The notes: a model not told the origin generated them from the letters alone. Positions 9,108 to 18,613 are shown, counted from the first letter of the stretch. The stretch is 64,000 bases of DNA from Dehalococcoidia bacterium (GCA_025361145.1 JANYAV010000002.1:1-64000), one strand, 5' to 3'. A program made the numbers and translations.

Positions 9108-10664
9108 GTGAACGATTATTATGATGTGGTAATTATTGGTGGAGGGCTAGCCGGGTTATCGGCTGGGGCTTACATCGTCAGGGATGGACGCAGCCTGCTG
9201 GTTTGTGAACAGGCTGATCAAACCGGAGGCTATTTCCGTTCTTTCAACCGTGAAGGCTTTATTTTTGATGCAGGATTGAAGGCGGTCGAAAATTCGGGAA
9301 TGCTATTACCCATGCTCCAACAATTAAATCTGGATAAGAAAGTAAATCTGCATAAGAGTACCTGTGCAATGGTTCTTGCTGAAGACCTTGTAGTGCTAAA
9401 TAATTCCCAGGATATCCACCAATTTTACGGGCTTTTAGGCCAGCATTTTCCAGATCAAATACCTGGCTTAAAGGTTCTGGAAAAAGAATCCGAGAAGATT
9501 TCACAGTGGGTGAGCATCATGGTCACCCTTCCCAATCCTCTTTTTGAAGAACCTAAAAAAATTCTGCGCCGTCTGCCTGGCTGGCTATTTCATAATCTTC
9601 CGGGCTTAATCAATTTTAAACGTACTCAGGCGTTGTTGGAGGTGCCTTTAACCAGTTTTCTGAGTCGATATTTGAGCAATCCCGATCTTATCCGGGTTTT
9701 ATCCCAACTTTACTTTGGCGGAACCCCTGCTCTCTTCGGACTGGGCTACTCCAAGATATATCTGGATTATTATTACCCTGAAAAGGGCATGCAGAGTCTG
9801 ACCGATGTTTTGGGAGATTACATAATTCAGAAAAGTGGCCACATTGAGACACGTGCCAGGGTAACTCAAATTTCTATTGAAAACGGGCAGGCCGTTGGCG
9901 TGCAACTGGAGAATGGCAGAACCGTTAAGAGTAAATATGTTGTCTCTGCTTCTGATATGAAACGCACCTTTCTAAATCTGATCGAACCTCAAGCCTTGAA
10001 GCCTGATTTTCGAGACCGAATTGAAAAAGCTGAAATCGGAGAATCGGCAGTCTGCGTTTTTCTGGGTACGGATATCCCGCCTGAAAAACTACCGGTACAG
10101 AACTGTCCGCATTTGTATGTACATCCTGACTACCAGGGCATTGAAGCCATAGATAGAATGAAAGATAACTTTTTCTTACGTACACCTGTAGAAATGTCCA
10201 TCCCGGTTTTGAATAATCCCGCACTGGCCCCTCCTGGAAAATCCGGAATAATTATTAGCGCCCTGGCTAAAAGCACTTTTTCCCGCGATTGGTACACTCA
10301 GGATGGCAAAACCACCCCGGCTTACTTTCAGCTGAAAGAAAAGATAGCCGATCAATTGATTGATATTGCTCAAAAAATTATTCCTGGCCTCAAAGAGCAT
10401 ATCTTGTTCCGTCAAATCGCCACGCCCTATACCTATAGTCGCTACACTCTCAATTCCGGCGGGTCAATCTGCGGTTGGACATATGATCGTAAAACCACTT
10501 TTCATCGTAAGGGAACACCTGGCATGGGGACTTCCATGCTGACTCCCATACGCAATCTGCTGCAGGCCGGACACTGGACCGTTTACCCTGGCGGAGCCCC
10601 GGTTTCCATTCTTAGCGGCAGACTGGCGTCTAATTATATTACGCGGCATATCTCTAAAGAATAA
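9108..10664 (+). CDS. CrtN/CrtP-like FAD-dependent oxidoreductase (phytoene desaturase family)
   Basis: A 518-residue protein when started at the GTG at 9108, which has AGGAG five bases upstream; an upstream ATG at 8955 would add a sequence unlike the family and is unlikely. An N-terminal dinucleotide-binding fold (VIIGGGLAGLSAGAY, with CEQADQTGGYFRSF after it) and the C-terminal desaturase region (GMGTSMLTP followed by LLQAGHWTVYPGG) place it in the carotenoid desaturase/oxidase/isomerase family. It would desaturate or oxidise a polyprenyl chain. It belongs with the CrtO-like, tocopherol-cyclase-like and CrtQ-like genes around it. Substrate unknown. Confidence 0.87.
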   Translation: MNDYYDVVIIGGGLAGLSAGAYIVRDGRSLLVCEQADQTGGYFRSFNREGFIFDAGLKAVENSGMLLPMLQQLNLDKKVNLHKSTCAMVLAEDLVVLNNSQDIHQFYGLLGQHFPDQIPGLKVLEKESEKISQWVSIMVTLPNPLFEEPKKILRRLPGWLFHNLPGLINFKRTQALLEVPLTSFLSRYLSNPDLIRVLSQLYFGGTPALFGLGYSKIYLDYYYPEKGMQSLTDVLGDYIIQKSGHIETRARVTQISIENGQAVGVQLENGRTVKSKYVVSASDMKRTFLNLIEPQALKPDFRDRIEKAEIGESAVCVFLGTDIPPEKLPVQNCPHLYVHPDYQGIEAIDRMKDNFFLRTPVEMSIPVLNNPALAPPGKSGIIISALAKSTFSRDWYTQDGKTTPAYFQLKEKIADQLIDIAQKIIPGLKEHILFRQIATPYTYSRYTLNSGGSICGWTYDRKTTFHRKGTPGMGTSMLTPIRNLLQAGHWTVYPGGAPVSILSGRLASNYITRHISKE

Positions 10665-10794
10665 ATACCTTACAATGTAAAGATATACGGCGGTTTCACC
10701 GCTTGTTTAAACATCGGGTATTCAAAACAGAATTACGGAGAAAATTGATTAATTTAACGATATCCCTGAATACCGCCAGGTTCGGGCCGCTACT

Positions 10795-11808
10795 TTGATA
10801 TTACGAGGCTTACGAAAAACCTGGAAACCTGCTATTTTTCAAGGTAAACGCACCCTGAAGGGTTACTTTGAAGGCTGGTACTATAAATTTGCTGATAAAA
10901 ATGGTAAGAATGTTGCTGCTCTTATTCCTGGTATATCCTTAGATGTGGCTGGAAAACATCCTCATGCTTTTATCCAATTTCTTGATGATTCAGGGATATT
11001 AAGTCACTATTTTCGCTACGAAATCAAGGAATTTATAACCTCCGATAAGAATTCGGGGATCTGGGTGGCTGGAAGCTTCTTTAGTCCGACCCGAATTGAA
11101 ATCAATATTGATGACCCTCTCAAAAAAATTAAAGGAACCCTCGAATTTAAGGACATATCTCCCTGGCCTGTCAAGCTCTTTTCACCTGGAGCTATGGGAT
11201 GGTACGCCTTTGTTCCCGCTATGGAGTGCTATCACGGGGTCTTGAGTTTCGATCATTTGATTACAGGGGGCCTGGAATTAAATGGTAAGTACGTTGATTA
11301 CACTGGCGGTCGGGGCTATATAGAGAAGGACTGGGGCAGGTCTTTCCCCAGGTATCATATCTGGGTTCAGACTAACCATTTTGATAACCCAGGGACGTCC
11401 TTGATGGTCTCTGTTGCCGATGTGCCCTGGCTGGGAGGCTCTTTTGATGGTTTTATCATTGGATTCTGGCACGAGGGCCGATTATACCGCTTTACAACCT
11501 ACACTGGAGCCAAAATAACGACTATTTTCTCTGATAACCAGAGATTGGTTTTACACGTTCAGACGAAAAAACAGCGACTGGAAGTTGAAGTAACCTATTT
11601 AAGAGGTGCCCAGTTGCTAACTCCCGTTTTGGGAGATATGCAGGGCAGGTTATCTGAAAGTCTGGCGGCTTCAACTCATCTTAAACTTTTTCAACTTTAC
11701 AAAGGTTCAGAGACGTTGCTGTTTGAGGGTACCGGACGCCATACGGGGTTGGAGATCGAAGGTGAGTTATCATCTAAAAAAGAAAGACTTAAAGTGATTT
11801 TGGCTTAA
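10795..11808 (+). CDS. Tocopherol cyclase family protein
   Basis: A 337-residue protein from a TTG start; the start is uncertain as no strong ribosome-binding site is visible. Family patterns are GYFEGWYYKF near the N-terminus, GRGYIEKDWGRSFP in the middle and repeated beta-strands. Plant tocopherol cyclase closes the chromanol ring of prenylated quinols; bacterial relatives are uncharacterised and may act on other prenylated lipids or only bind them. It lies 130 bp after the FAD oxidoreductase and converges on the glycosyltransferase with only 3 bp between stop codons. A short hairpin (11794-11815) spans the two stops. Confidence 0.82.
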   Translation: MILRGLRKTWKPAIFQGKRTLKGYFEGWYYKFADKNGKNVAALIPGISLDVAGKHPHAFIQFLDDSGILSHYFRYEIKEFITSDKNSGIWVAGSFFSPTRIEINIDDPLKKIKGTLEFKDISPWPVKLFSPGAMGWYAFVPAMECYHGVLSFDHLITGGLELNGKYVDYTGGRGYIEKDWGRSFPRYHIWVQTNHFDNPGTSLMVSVADVPWLGGSFDGFIIGFWHEGRLYRFTTYTGAKITTIFSDNQRLVLHVQTKKQRLEVEVTYLRGAQLLTPVLGDMQGRLSESLAASTHLKLFQLYKGSETLLFEGTGRHTGLEIEGELSSKKERLKVILA

Positions 11809-11811
11809 AAA

Positions 11812-12936
11812 TCACCTTTCAGGATTTTTCTCTTTAAGGTTGATTTTTACCCCTTTCCACTCCACGCTCCTTCGCACAAAAATTAAAAAGAATGAGCGAA
11901 GAAAAACGAACATAAAGAAGAGCAGGGAAATGGGGTAAAACAGAGCGGAAAAATAATTGAAAGTACCCATTCTTATGAACATCCAGCGAATTTGAGCAGC
12001 ATAGCCGAGGTAAAGTGCACCCCATATTAATATCTGCTGCGTATTCAGATTGATAAGTGCTTCAATTAGATACCTGGTTGTACTGATGCTGCCGCCGATC
12101 CAGACAATCGTAGCTATCAAAATCGGCATGGAAGTCTTAGCTGCCCCCGTGGCAAAACCTTTACTCCAACCCTCAATCAGTTGTTTCACGCCGTGCGGAT
12201 ACATGCGAAACGAGATCGTGCCCTTGCCTCCATAACAATATATCGAGACATGCTGTTTCTTAATTCGATTTCCCAGAGCCAGGTCTTCCACGACCTCTCC
12301 CTTTACGCCAAGATGCCCGCCGCTTTCAAAATAATATTTCTTGGTCATTACTACACACGGACCAAATAATCCTACGGGTTTGATGAGTCTTCCAAGCACC
12401 GTAAAAGCGCCCATCCCGGCCATGCCAATGAGATTGAAATACGAGGATAATTGTTCGTACCATTTTTTTGTTTTATGGAAGGGTTGTATCGTGACTACAC
12501 CCTGCCGTTCAAGAAAAGTATCTACGATACTTTTAAGGCCGTCCTTCTCCATGAATGTATCTGCATCCAGAAAAATTAGAAGCTCTCCATTGGCGGCTTT
12601 GGCGCCTTGAAAGCATGCCCAGGGTTTACCCAGCCATCCTGCGGGCATCGGTTTCGATATTATGGCAGTTACACCTGCCCTCTCAGCGACTTCCTGGGTT
12701 TTGTCTTCCGAAGGTCCGATAACAACTATGATTTCATCTGCGGAGAAACTCTGATTTCGCAGCGACTCAAGCAAAATTGGCAATAAATATTCTTCATTTC
12801 GAGCAGGAATGATGATAGAGACAGAGGGATATGATTTGCTCTCTCCACTCCTTCTCTGGCAACGAGGGATTCGGAATAGAAAGAGAAAACCCAGGATCCA
12901 AAAAACGAGGGCAAATGTAAGATCGATAATATGCAT
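11812..12936 (-). CDS. CrtQ-like family 2 glycosyltransferase
   Basis: A 374-residue membrane-associated GT-A glycosyltransferase. An N-terminal membrane helix is followed by the nucleotide-sugar fold SIIIPARNEE and the LIFLDADTFM metal-binding DxD, then the acceptor region EGWSKGFATGA, and three or so C-terminal helices ending in SVEWKGVKINL. Segments such as IQPFHKTKKWYE and FRMYPHGVKQLIEGW resemble staphylococcal CrtQ closely, which glycosylates 4,4'-diaponeurosporenoate. It is convergent with the tocopherol-cyclase-like gene and is probably part of the same lipid-modification set. Confidence 0.87.
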   Translation of the reverse strand: MHIIDLTFALVFWILGFLFLFRIPRCQRRSGESKSYPSVSIIIPARNEEYLLPILLESLRNQSFSADEIIVVIGPSEDKTQEVAERAGVTAIISKPMPAGWLGKPWACFQGAKAANGELLIFLDADTFMEKDGLKSIVDTFLERQGVVTIQPFHKTKKWYEQLSSYFNLIGMAGMGAFTVLGRLIKPVGLFGPCVVMTKKYYFESGGHLGVKGEVVEDLALGNRIKKQHVSIYCYGGKGTISFRMYPHGVKQLIEGWSKGFATGAAKTSMPILIATIVWIGGSISTTRYLIEALINLNTQQILIWGALYLGYAAQIRWMFIRMGTFNYFSALFYPISLLFFMFVFLRSFFLIFVRRSVEWKGVKINLKEKNPER

Positions 12937-13139
12937 AGTTGATTACCTCGGATTATACTTGAAAATAATAATGTCCACAACTGCTAATTGTTCCCCCGCC
13001 ACTCCTAATCCACGCTTGGCTAATTTCCCCTCAAATCTGTGCCTACTCATTGGAACATTAGTCGAAATGTAAAACTATTAGGGAGCTTTTCTGCATTCCT
13101 GTATAATGGTTAATAGGATCAGGATAACGGGGGAATAAG

Positions 13140-13592
13140 ATGAATCAACTTAAGATAACTTTAGATTACCAGTGGGAAACAGTTTATTTAAGGGAGAATG
13201 TAGAATATTTATTCCCTCTGTCGGTCAGCCCTTTTATGAGGACTAAATATAAAGAGCCTGCCGTCTTCAAATGGGAAATTTACCAGAAATCCCCTGGCGA
13301 TAAAAAGTTGGTTTATATTGGAGAAGCCCCGGAACTGTGTCCGAGACGTATCTACAGCTATCTCAATCCCGGTCCCACCCAGGCTTCCAATAAAAAGATC
13401 AACACCGAGTTTAAAGCCTATATCAAGGAAAACTTGAAGGTCGGATTGGAAATCTGCCGAATTCAGGATATGGCCTTCGGTGGCACTATGCTGGATAGCA
13501 AGGCTTTCGCCGATAAACATATCAGGCGTTTGGTGGTGGAAGCCATGATGGTTGAGCACCACAAAAGAGGTTATACCATAGCGGATTTATAG
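13140..13592 (+). CDS. Small protein with a GIY-YIG-like segment
   Basis: A 150-residue protein. Residues about 35-60 read WEIYQ, then KLVYIGEAPELCPRRIYSYL, which resembles the GIY-YIG nuclease core (Y, YIG and the following Arg). A canonical catalytic Glu is not obvious, so nuclease activity is unproven. It begins a run of small plus-strand genes (YwbE, YaiI and Uup homologues) spaced 20-40 bp apart, likely one transcript. Confidence 0.6.
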   Translation: MNQLKITLDYQWETVYLRENVEYLFPLSVSPFMRTKYKEPAVFKWEIYQKSPGDKKLVYIGEAPELCPRRIYSYLNPGPTQASNKKINTEFKAYIKENLKVGLEICRIQDMAFGGTMLDSKAFADKHIRRLVVEAMMVEHHKRGYTIADL

Positions 13593-13614
13593 GGATAAAG
13601 GTGACAGCAACAGT

Positions 13615-13830
13615 ATGATGGGTACTCAGCGAATTAATATTAAACTCGGTGCAAAGGTCTCGATTGTTTTAAAGGCAGACCAGCGGTCGGGCAAATTAAC
13701 TGAAGGGATAGTCAAAGATATTTTAACCAACTCCGTGACCCATCCGCACGGTATCAAAGTCCGTTTAGAAAACGGACTGGTCGGTAGGGTGAAAATAATA
13801 ACCAACACCCCAAATACAAATTTTAAATAA
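13615..13830 (+). CDS. ywbE: YwbE family protein (DUF2196)
   Basis: A 71-residue protein with the highly conserved YwbE signature: KLGAKVSIVLKADQRSGKLT, then VKDILTNS and THPHGIKVRLENG. The fold is a small beta-barrel; function is unknown and sometimes guessed to be nucleic-acid related. AAGGTGA upstream is the likely ribosome-binding site. It lies 22 bp after the GIY-YIG-like gene. Confidence 0.92.
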   Translation: MMGTQRINIKLGAKVSIVLKADQRSGKLTEGIVKDILTNSVTHPHGIKVRLENGLVGRVKIITNTPNTNFK

Positions 13831-13870
13831 ATCTCAAATAAGCATTCACTGAGAAACTAGAAACTAAAAT

Positions 13871-14317
13871 ATGTTTAAAATCCTCGTAGATGCCGATAGC
13901 TGCCCGGTTAAGAATGAAGTCTTCCGTGTAGCTCAGCGATATGGCTTAAAAGTAATATTGGCAGCCAATTCAGCTATTAATTGTCCTGCGGAAGACTGGA
14001 TTGAAGTCAAGGTGGTAAACGACCATCTGGATGCGGCGGATGACTGGATAGTAGAAAATATTATCAAGAATGACATCGTAATTACCGCAGATATCCCGCT
14101 GGTTTCACTGAGCATCAAGCAAGGGGCCAGGGTCTTGAGTCCTCGGGGTGTCCTTTTCACAGAGGCCTCGGTTGGCAACGCTCTGGCTACGCGTGATTTA
14201 ATGACCCATCTGCGGGATATCGGTTTAAAAACCGATGGTCCGCCGTCATTCGATAAAAAAGACCGCTCTCGCTTTCTTCAGTCATTGGACGGTTTAATTC
14301 GCTCGATGAATACTTAA
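13871..14317 (+). CDS. yaiI: YaiI/YqxD family protein (DUF188, NYN-like)
   Basis: A 148-residue protein with the complete YaiI/YqxD pattern: ILVDADSCPVKNEV at the start, NSAINCPAEDW, the acidic DAADDWIVENI and ADIPLVS. The acidic cluster suggests a metal-dependent PIN/NYN-like nuclease fold, but activity is not established. No Shine-Dalgarno is visible; the leader (GAAACTAAAAT before the ATG) is nearly identical to that of the next gene. Confidence 0.92.
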   Translation: MFKILVDADSCPVKNEVFRVAQRYGLKVILAANSAINCPAEDWIEVKVVNDHLDAADDWIVENIIKNDIVITADIPLVSLSIKQGARVLSPRGVLFTEASVGNALATRDLMTHLRDIGLKTDGPPSFDKKDRSRFLQSLDGLIRSMNT

Positions 14318-14348
14318 AACTATAAACTCGGAACTTGAAACTAAAAAT

Positions 14349-16163
14349 ATGGCTTATTTAAATCTACAAAGTGTCGCTCTGACCTTCGGTCATAACCGCC
14401 TGTTCGAGGATATTAGTTTAACTATCGAACAGGGAGAGAAAGTAGCTCTCGTGGGCCGCAACGGTTCAGGAAAGTCCACTCTCCTCAAATTAATCGATGG
14501 CAGCCTCAAACCGGATTCCGGTGTGGTCGCTCTTCAGAAGGGCATTCGCACCGCTTATCTGGACCAGATGGTGCCTGGTGAGATGCCGGGGACGGTCTTT
14601 GATGTGGTAAAAACTGGCCTAGACCTGATTCATGATCATTTGAAATCAGCAGACGGCTGGGAGCGTGTTCAGCAGGTAGAGAAAATACTCTCTCTGCTGG
14701 GTCTGGATAAAGAGCGGGTCTTTAACACTCTCTCCTCTGGCTTGAAGCGTCAGGTGCTATTAGCTAGGGCTTTGGCAGGTGAACCGGACATTCTGTTACT
14801 GGATGAACCGACCAACCATTTGGATATCGACTCTATTAGACGGCTGGAAGAGATGATGCTGCGCTTCGCTGGGGCTCTCATATTTGTGACCCATGACCGT
14901 CTATTCTTACAGAGAATAGCGCAGCGCATTGTGGAAATAGACAGGGGTAAGCTATTCGATCAGTCCTGTGATTACGGGACATTTCTGGAACGGCGGGCGG
15001 CTGCTCGTGAGGTAGAAGAGGCTCAGAACATTTTATTTGATAAGAAACTGGAGAAGGAAGAAATCTGGGTCCGGCGGGGAGTGCGGGCGCGCCGTACCCG
15101 CAATGAAGGCCGGGTCAGAGAATTGCATAAGTTAAGGGAAACTCGCCAGGCCAGGAGGGAACAACCCGGAACAGTCAGAATGGAAGCCCAGGAAGCCGAG
15201 CGTTCCGGTATGCTGGTGGTCAAGGCTGATAAGGTTAATTTTAGCTATACTGACAAAACAGTGATCAAGGATTTTTACGCCACTATCATGAAAGGCGATA
15301 GGGTGGGCATACTGGGCCCAAACGGCTGCGGCAAGACCACTCTTTTACGCCTTCTTCTGGGCGGGCTTCAGCCGGATTCAGGCACAGTTCGCCTGGGCAC
15401 CAATCTTCAAATCAGTTATTTTGACCAATTGCGTGAGCAGCTGGATGAGAACAAGACTGTTCAGGAAAACGTGGTAGCAGATAATGATACAGTTACTATT
15501 AACGGTAAAAAGCGGCATATTATCGGTTATTTGGAGGATTTTCTCTTCTCTCCAGATCAAGCGCGGTCTTACGTTTCACTCCTTTCAGGCGGAGAACGCA
15601 ACCGCCTGCTGTTGGCCCGGCTGTTTACCCGTCCCTCCAACTTGTTGGTGCTCGATGAACCCACCAATGATCTGGACATGGAAACTCTGGATCTTCTGGA
15701 AGACTACCTTATGAATTATAACGGCACGGTGCTTTTGGTCAGCCATGACAGGGCTTTTATCAATAACGTGGTTACTAGCACTTTGGTCTTTGAAGGGGAG
15801 GGTGTGGTCAAGGAATACATCGGCGGTTATGACGACTGGTTGCGCCAGCGTCCCGCGGAAGTCAAACCGCTAAAACAAGCGACGTTAAAAAAAGCCACTG
15901 TTCAGGATAGACCGCCCAGGCCGAAGGCCAAATATGGCTTTAAGCAGCAAAAAGAATTGGCAACGCTGCCTCAAACTATACATAAGCTTGAAACAGAGCA
16001 AGCGGAATTATACCAGATGATGGGCGACCCCGATCTGTATAAGAAAGACAAATCTGAGATCCTGGCCAGGCAAGAAAGATTGGAAATCGTGAAAAAGCTG
16101 CTGAATGATTCATACGCACTTTGGGAAGAACTCGAGCAGCTTAAAAACGCCTCGGAAAAGTAA
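14349..16163 (+). CDS. uup: ABC-F ATPase, Uup-like
   Basis: A 604-residue ABC-F protein with two nucleotide-binding domains and no membrane domain. The first Walker A is GRNGSGKST (near residue 37), with signature LSSGLKRQ and Walker B ILLLDEPTNHLD; the second is GPNGCGKTT (near residue 325), with LSGGERNR and LVLDEPTNDLD. The inter-domain linker is basic and contains RRTRNEGRVRELHKLRETR, and a C-terminal coiled coil follows, both as in Uup. ABC-F proteins act on ribosomes or on DNA intermediates. It is the last gene of the 13.1-16.2 kb run. Confidence 0.9.
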   Translation: MAYLNLQSVALTFGHNRLFEDISLTIEQGEKVALVGRNGSGKSTLLKLIDGSLKPDSGVVALQKGIRTAYLDQMVPGEMPGTVFDVVKTGLDLIHDHLKSADGWERVQQVEKILSLLGLDKERVFNTLSSGLKRQVLLARALAGEPDILLLDEPTNHLDIDSIRRLEEMMLRFAGALIFVTHDRLFLQRIAQRIVEIDRGKLFDQSCDYGTFLERRAAAREVEEAQNILFDKKLEKEEIWVRRGVRARRTRNEGRVRELHKLRETRQARREQPGTVRMEAQEAERSGMLVVKADKVNFSYTDKTVIKDFYATIMKGDRVGILGPNGCGKTTLLRLLLGGLQPDSGTVRLGTNLQISYFDQLREQLDENKTVQENVVADNDTVTINGKKRHIIGYLEDFLFSPDQARSYVSLLSGGERNRLLLARLFTRPSNLLVLDEPTNDLDMETLDLLEDYLMNYNGTVLLVSHDRAFINNVVTSTLVFEGEGVVKEYIGGYDDWLRQRPAEVKPLKQATLKKATVQDRPPRPKAKYGFKQQKELATLPQTIHKLETEQAELYQMMGDPDLYKKDKSEILARQERLEIVKKLLNDSYALWEELEQLKNASEK

Positions 16164-16332
16164 GCCCGTTATTTCCATCCTTTAGCTGTAAATTTGTAAA
16201 CCAACCGACAAGGGTATAGAGTTAGTAAGTCGGTTCCATAATTTGCTCTCTAAGTTTTATCAGGTAAAAGTTCGTTTCTGTATATCACTGTCTGAGAGCG
16301 ATATCTGATTCGTTAAATACGAGGAGGTACAC

Positions 16333-16524
16333 ATGGGGCAAAGTTCAATGAAGGTATCCGGTGATAGGGAATTCATTGCTTCCGATAGATGGAAATGTGA
16401 AAAAAGTCCGAGCGAAGCCCACCATTGGATCATCCAAAAGTACGAAATGACCTGCAAATATTGCAATTGTGTTAAATCCGTCAATACCGACCGCTTCGGC
16501 TGGTCTAAACCCGAGGCAAAATAA
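16333..16524 (+). CDS. Small zinc-ribbon-like protein
   Basis: A 63-residue protein with one Cys in KCEKSPSEAHHW and a CxxCxC motif (TCKYCNC), likely a structural zinc site made with His residues. A strong GAGGAGG ribosome-binding site seven bases before the ATG shows it is a real gene. Function unknown. It begins a trio of small genes ending at the strong terminator at 17235. Confidence 0.65.
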   Translation: MGQSSMKVSGDREFIASDRWKCEKSPSEAHHWIIQKYEMTCKYCNCVKSVNTDRFGWSKPEAK

Positions 16525-16611
16525 ACCCGCCTTTTTAGTTACCCTGTTTTAAACAATTCCTGTTGCGTATTTCCTACGAGATCTGTTGTATGAAAGCGCC
16601 TGGAGATTATT

Positions 16612-16854
16612 ATGGATAAGCTATTCCAGGAATCGGCTCGGAGAGAAGTCACCAGAGCCATTGCCGCGGACGAGAAAGCCAATTCCCGTTATTATCAGAC
16701 CCTGAGACGTTTCATTGGTATTGACCCGTCTGTAGCCCATATCCCACTGGACTCAGCCGGATTGAAGGAAATTAATACTCTCTGGATTAAACTCAATAAT
16801 ACAAACATAAATCTGCGCCGGGCTTATATGAAGCTGTATGGGGCCTATCTTTAA
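16612..16854 (+). CDS. Hypothetical helical protein
   Basis: An 80-residue basic protein predicted to be mostly helical, without Cys or membrane segments; I do not recognise it. A GGAG stretch seven bases upstream of the ATG supports the start. It sits between the zinc-ribbon gene and the coiled-coil gene, in the same direction. Confidence 0.5.
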   Translation: MDKLFQESARREVTRAIAADEKANSRYYQTLRRFIGIDPSVAHIPLDSAGLKEINTLWIKLNNTNINLRRAYMKLYGAYL

Positions 16855-16912
16855 TCTCTCTCAGTTTTTACCTTAGCGGGTTAGAAAATGGAAATATCGA
16901 ATGGAGAGAAGT

Positions 16913-17197
16913 ATGGAAAGTCAGGAACAGAGCACCGCTAAAGAGTCTCTGCGAAAAGAGCACCTAAAAGCTGAAGAAGCAAAAACCTTGTCCAGAGAAC
17001 AAGCGAGAGTTAAAGCCTATTCAGATAGAGAACAGAAAATAGAAAATGGGCAGAAGATAAAAGAAAACAAACGAGCAGATGACCTGGCTAATGAGGCAAT
17101 AAGAGAACTAGCCAAAGAAAAGGCTCGTAAAGAAGCTTATCAAGCTCAAGAGGCGCAAATTGCCCAGCAACAAGCAGCTAGAAAAGCCAAACAATAG
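16913..17197 (+). CDS. Small, highly charged coiled-coil protein
   Basis: About 94 residues, almost entirely Glu, Lys, Ala, Gln and Arg in heptad-like order, so probably one long coiled coil. Two ATGs are possible; the one at 16913 has GGAG six bases before it and is preferred over 16901. Function unknown. It ends 37 bp before a strong terminator. Confidence 0.5.
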   Translation: MESQEQSTAKESLRKEHLKAEEAKTLSREQARVKAYSDREQKIENGQKIKENKRADDLANEAIRELAKEKARKEAYQAQEAQIAQQQAARKAKQ

Positions 17198-17234
17198 TAT
17201 TTATCACTCGACGGGAAAAATTAATATTCAAATC

Positions 17235-17275
17235 AAAAGGGCGTTACGATTTTATCGTAACGCCCTTTTTTATTA
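17235..17275 (+). terminator. Strong intrinsic terminator closing the small-gene trio
   Basis: A perfect 15-bp stem (17235-17249 with 17255-17269) and five-base loop, ending in a T-tract. It is nearly symmetrical and may work in both directions. In the rest of the gap up to 17500 I see nothing. Confidence 0.9.
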
Positions 17276-17500
17276 GAGATGGCATCAATACATATCGCCG
17301 AGGTATTTTTTAAGAGATTGAGAGATTGGTGGAGCCGAGGTATCAATAGGTAGTACCAGCAAGACATTCGAACTCATTTTCAATTTGGCTATTTAATATG
17401 CCCGAATTCGAGCCCATTACAGTGGGCGCTACAGTTCAATAGTAATATGTGGAAAAAGAGAATAGTTGAAAGGATTTTACCCGGCTATGGATTTTAAAAC

Positions 17501-18172
17501 CTATACCAGAAATAGCAGTGCAACTCCTAATATATCAGCAGCCGTGTGGGCCGACCAAGATACAAAAACATTGTTACACCTTGAAAATATCCATCCATAA
17601 AACATGCCGTCAATAAATATTCCCGCCATGTCTACCGCCAGAATGGCTGGAGATCCGGAAGTGAAGTGCTGCAGCCCAAATATAAATGAAGCTACGGCAA
17701 CAGCAACGAACCCGTTTAGATACCAGGCTAACCGTTGCTGAAGCAGACCACGATATATTAGTTCTTCGAAAAAGGGTATTACTATTAGTACCAATATTAA
17801 CAGACCGATCGAAGAACTATTTAACAATGGGATTCTATCCGATATGTGTTTCAGCAAATCCGGCCAATATGCCCTGGCAATTAAAGGGATAGGGAGTTGA
17901 AGAACGATTGCGACAATGAGAATAAGGTGCCAATTAGCTTGGAGGTCTTGTTTGAAGCCCTGTAACTTAACGCCCAGTTCTTCCCAGGAGTGTCCTCTTC
18001 TTTTCCTCTCACCAGCGATATAAATTAGAGTCGCAATGTAGGCTAACGGCTTCAATCCGGATATAAATATTCCGGGTATCATGCTCAGAAGAACGACAGC
18101 TAGCGTCACGTAAAGTACCCGGTGACTAGCCCCTATATATTTTCGGCTGGCATTCTCAATTTCCATCTTCAA
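17501..18172 (-). CDS. CPBP family intramembrane glutamic endopeptidase (CAAX/ABI type)
   Basis: A 223-residue membrane protein with about six or seven helices. The three CPBP motifs are present: FFEELIYRGLL (EExxxR, near residue 136), FGLQHF (FxxxH) and WSAHTAADI. The family includes CAAX prenyl proteases and bacteriocin-immunity or maturation proteases. The substrate is unknown and no bacteriocin gene is visible nearby. Confidence 0.88.
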   Translation of the reverse strand: MKMEIENASRKYIGASHRVLYVTLAVVLLSMIPGIFISGLKPLAYIATLIYIAGERKRRGHSWEELGVKLQGFKQDLQANWHLILIVAIVLQLPIPLIARAYWPDLLKHISDRIPLLNSSSIGLLILVLIVIPFFEELIYRGLLQQRLAWYLNGFVAVAVASFIFGLQHFTSGSPAILAVDMAGIFIDGMFYGWIFSRCNNVFVSWSAHTAADILGVALLFLV

Positions 18173-18286
18173 TGCTCATCATAGAGGGATGTAATTCATC
18201 GTATCAGTGAAAGCTCTGTTTTAAAAAACGTAGGCAAAATAATAGCAAATGGTTCTCATTATTGGCAGTATACTAATACCTTATTA

Positions 18287-18553
18287 TTAATGCAATGAAA
18301 GAGCAAAGTGTGTTGAAGAAACCAGCACTTTAGGTCGGTCGTAGGTGGTAATTTCGATTATCATCTCCGTTCTCCGCCCATTGCTGAGAGTCTCAGCCCG
18401 AAACCGTGTTCCCATCCCGATGTGTCCATCCGATACTTTTTCAGCAAGGATCATGCTGGGATTGTAACGCGGTTCATTGCGCTCATCGGCAACGAAGTCG
18501 AACACAGTTTCGACTGGTCTATTTATGATAATCTCGCCTTCTATGTGGGCCAT
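18287..18553 (-). pseudogene. Truncated SRPBCC (polyketide cyclase-like) protein
   Basis: The 88-residue frame opens as a normal START-like protein (EGEIIINRPVETVFDFVADERNEPRYNP, here split by motif: IIINRPVETVFDF and ERNEPRYNP) but stops after the middle strands, where relatives continue for about 50-60 more residues, including the long C-terminal helix. Only 114 bp lie between its stop and the next gene, so the missing part is not downstream. It is probably a decaying gene, or a short variant. Confidence 0.6.
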
Positions 18554-18613
18554 GCAGATTCCCCCTTTTTTGTTTAGAGACTGTCGACTAATTCAACAAT
18601 ATCCATCGACTTT

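Noticed and set aside
8357-12936. A complete staphyloxanthin or carotenoid pathway.
   Set aside because: No dehydrosqualene or phytoene synthase is in the window; only the later tail-modifying steps have homologues.
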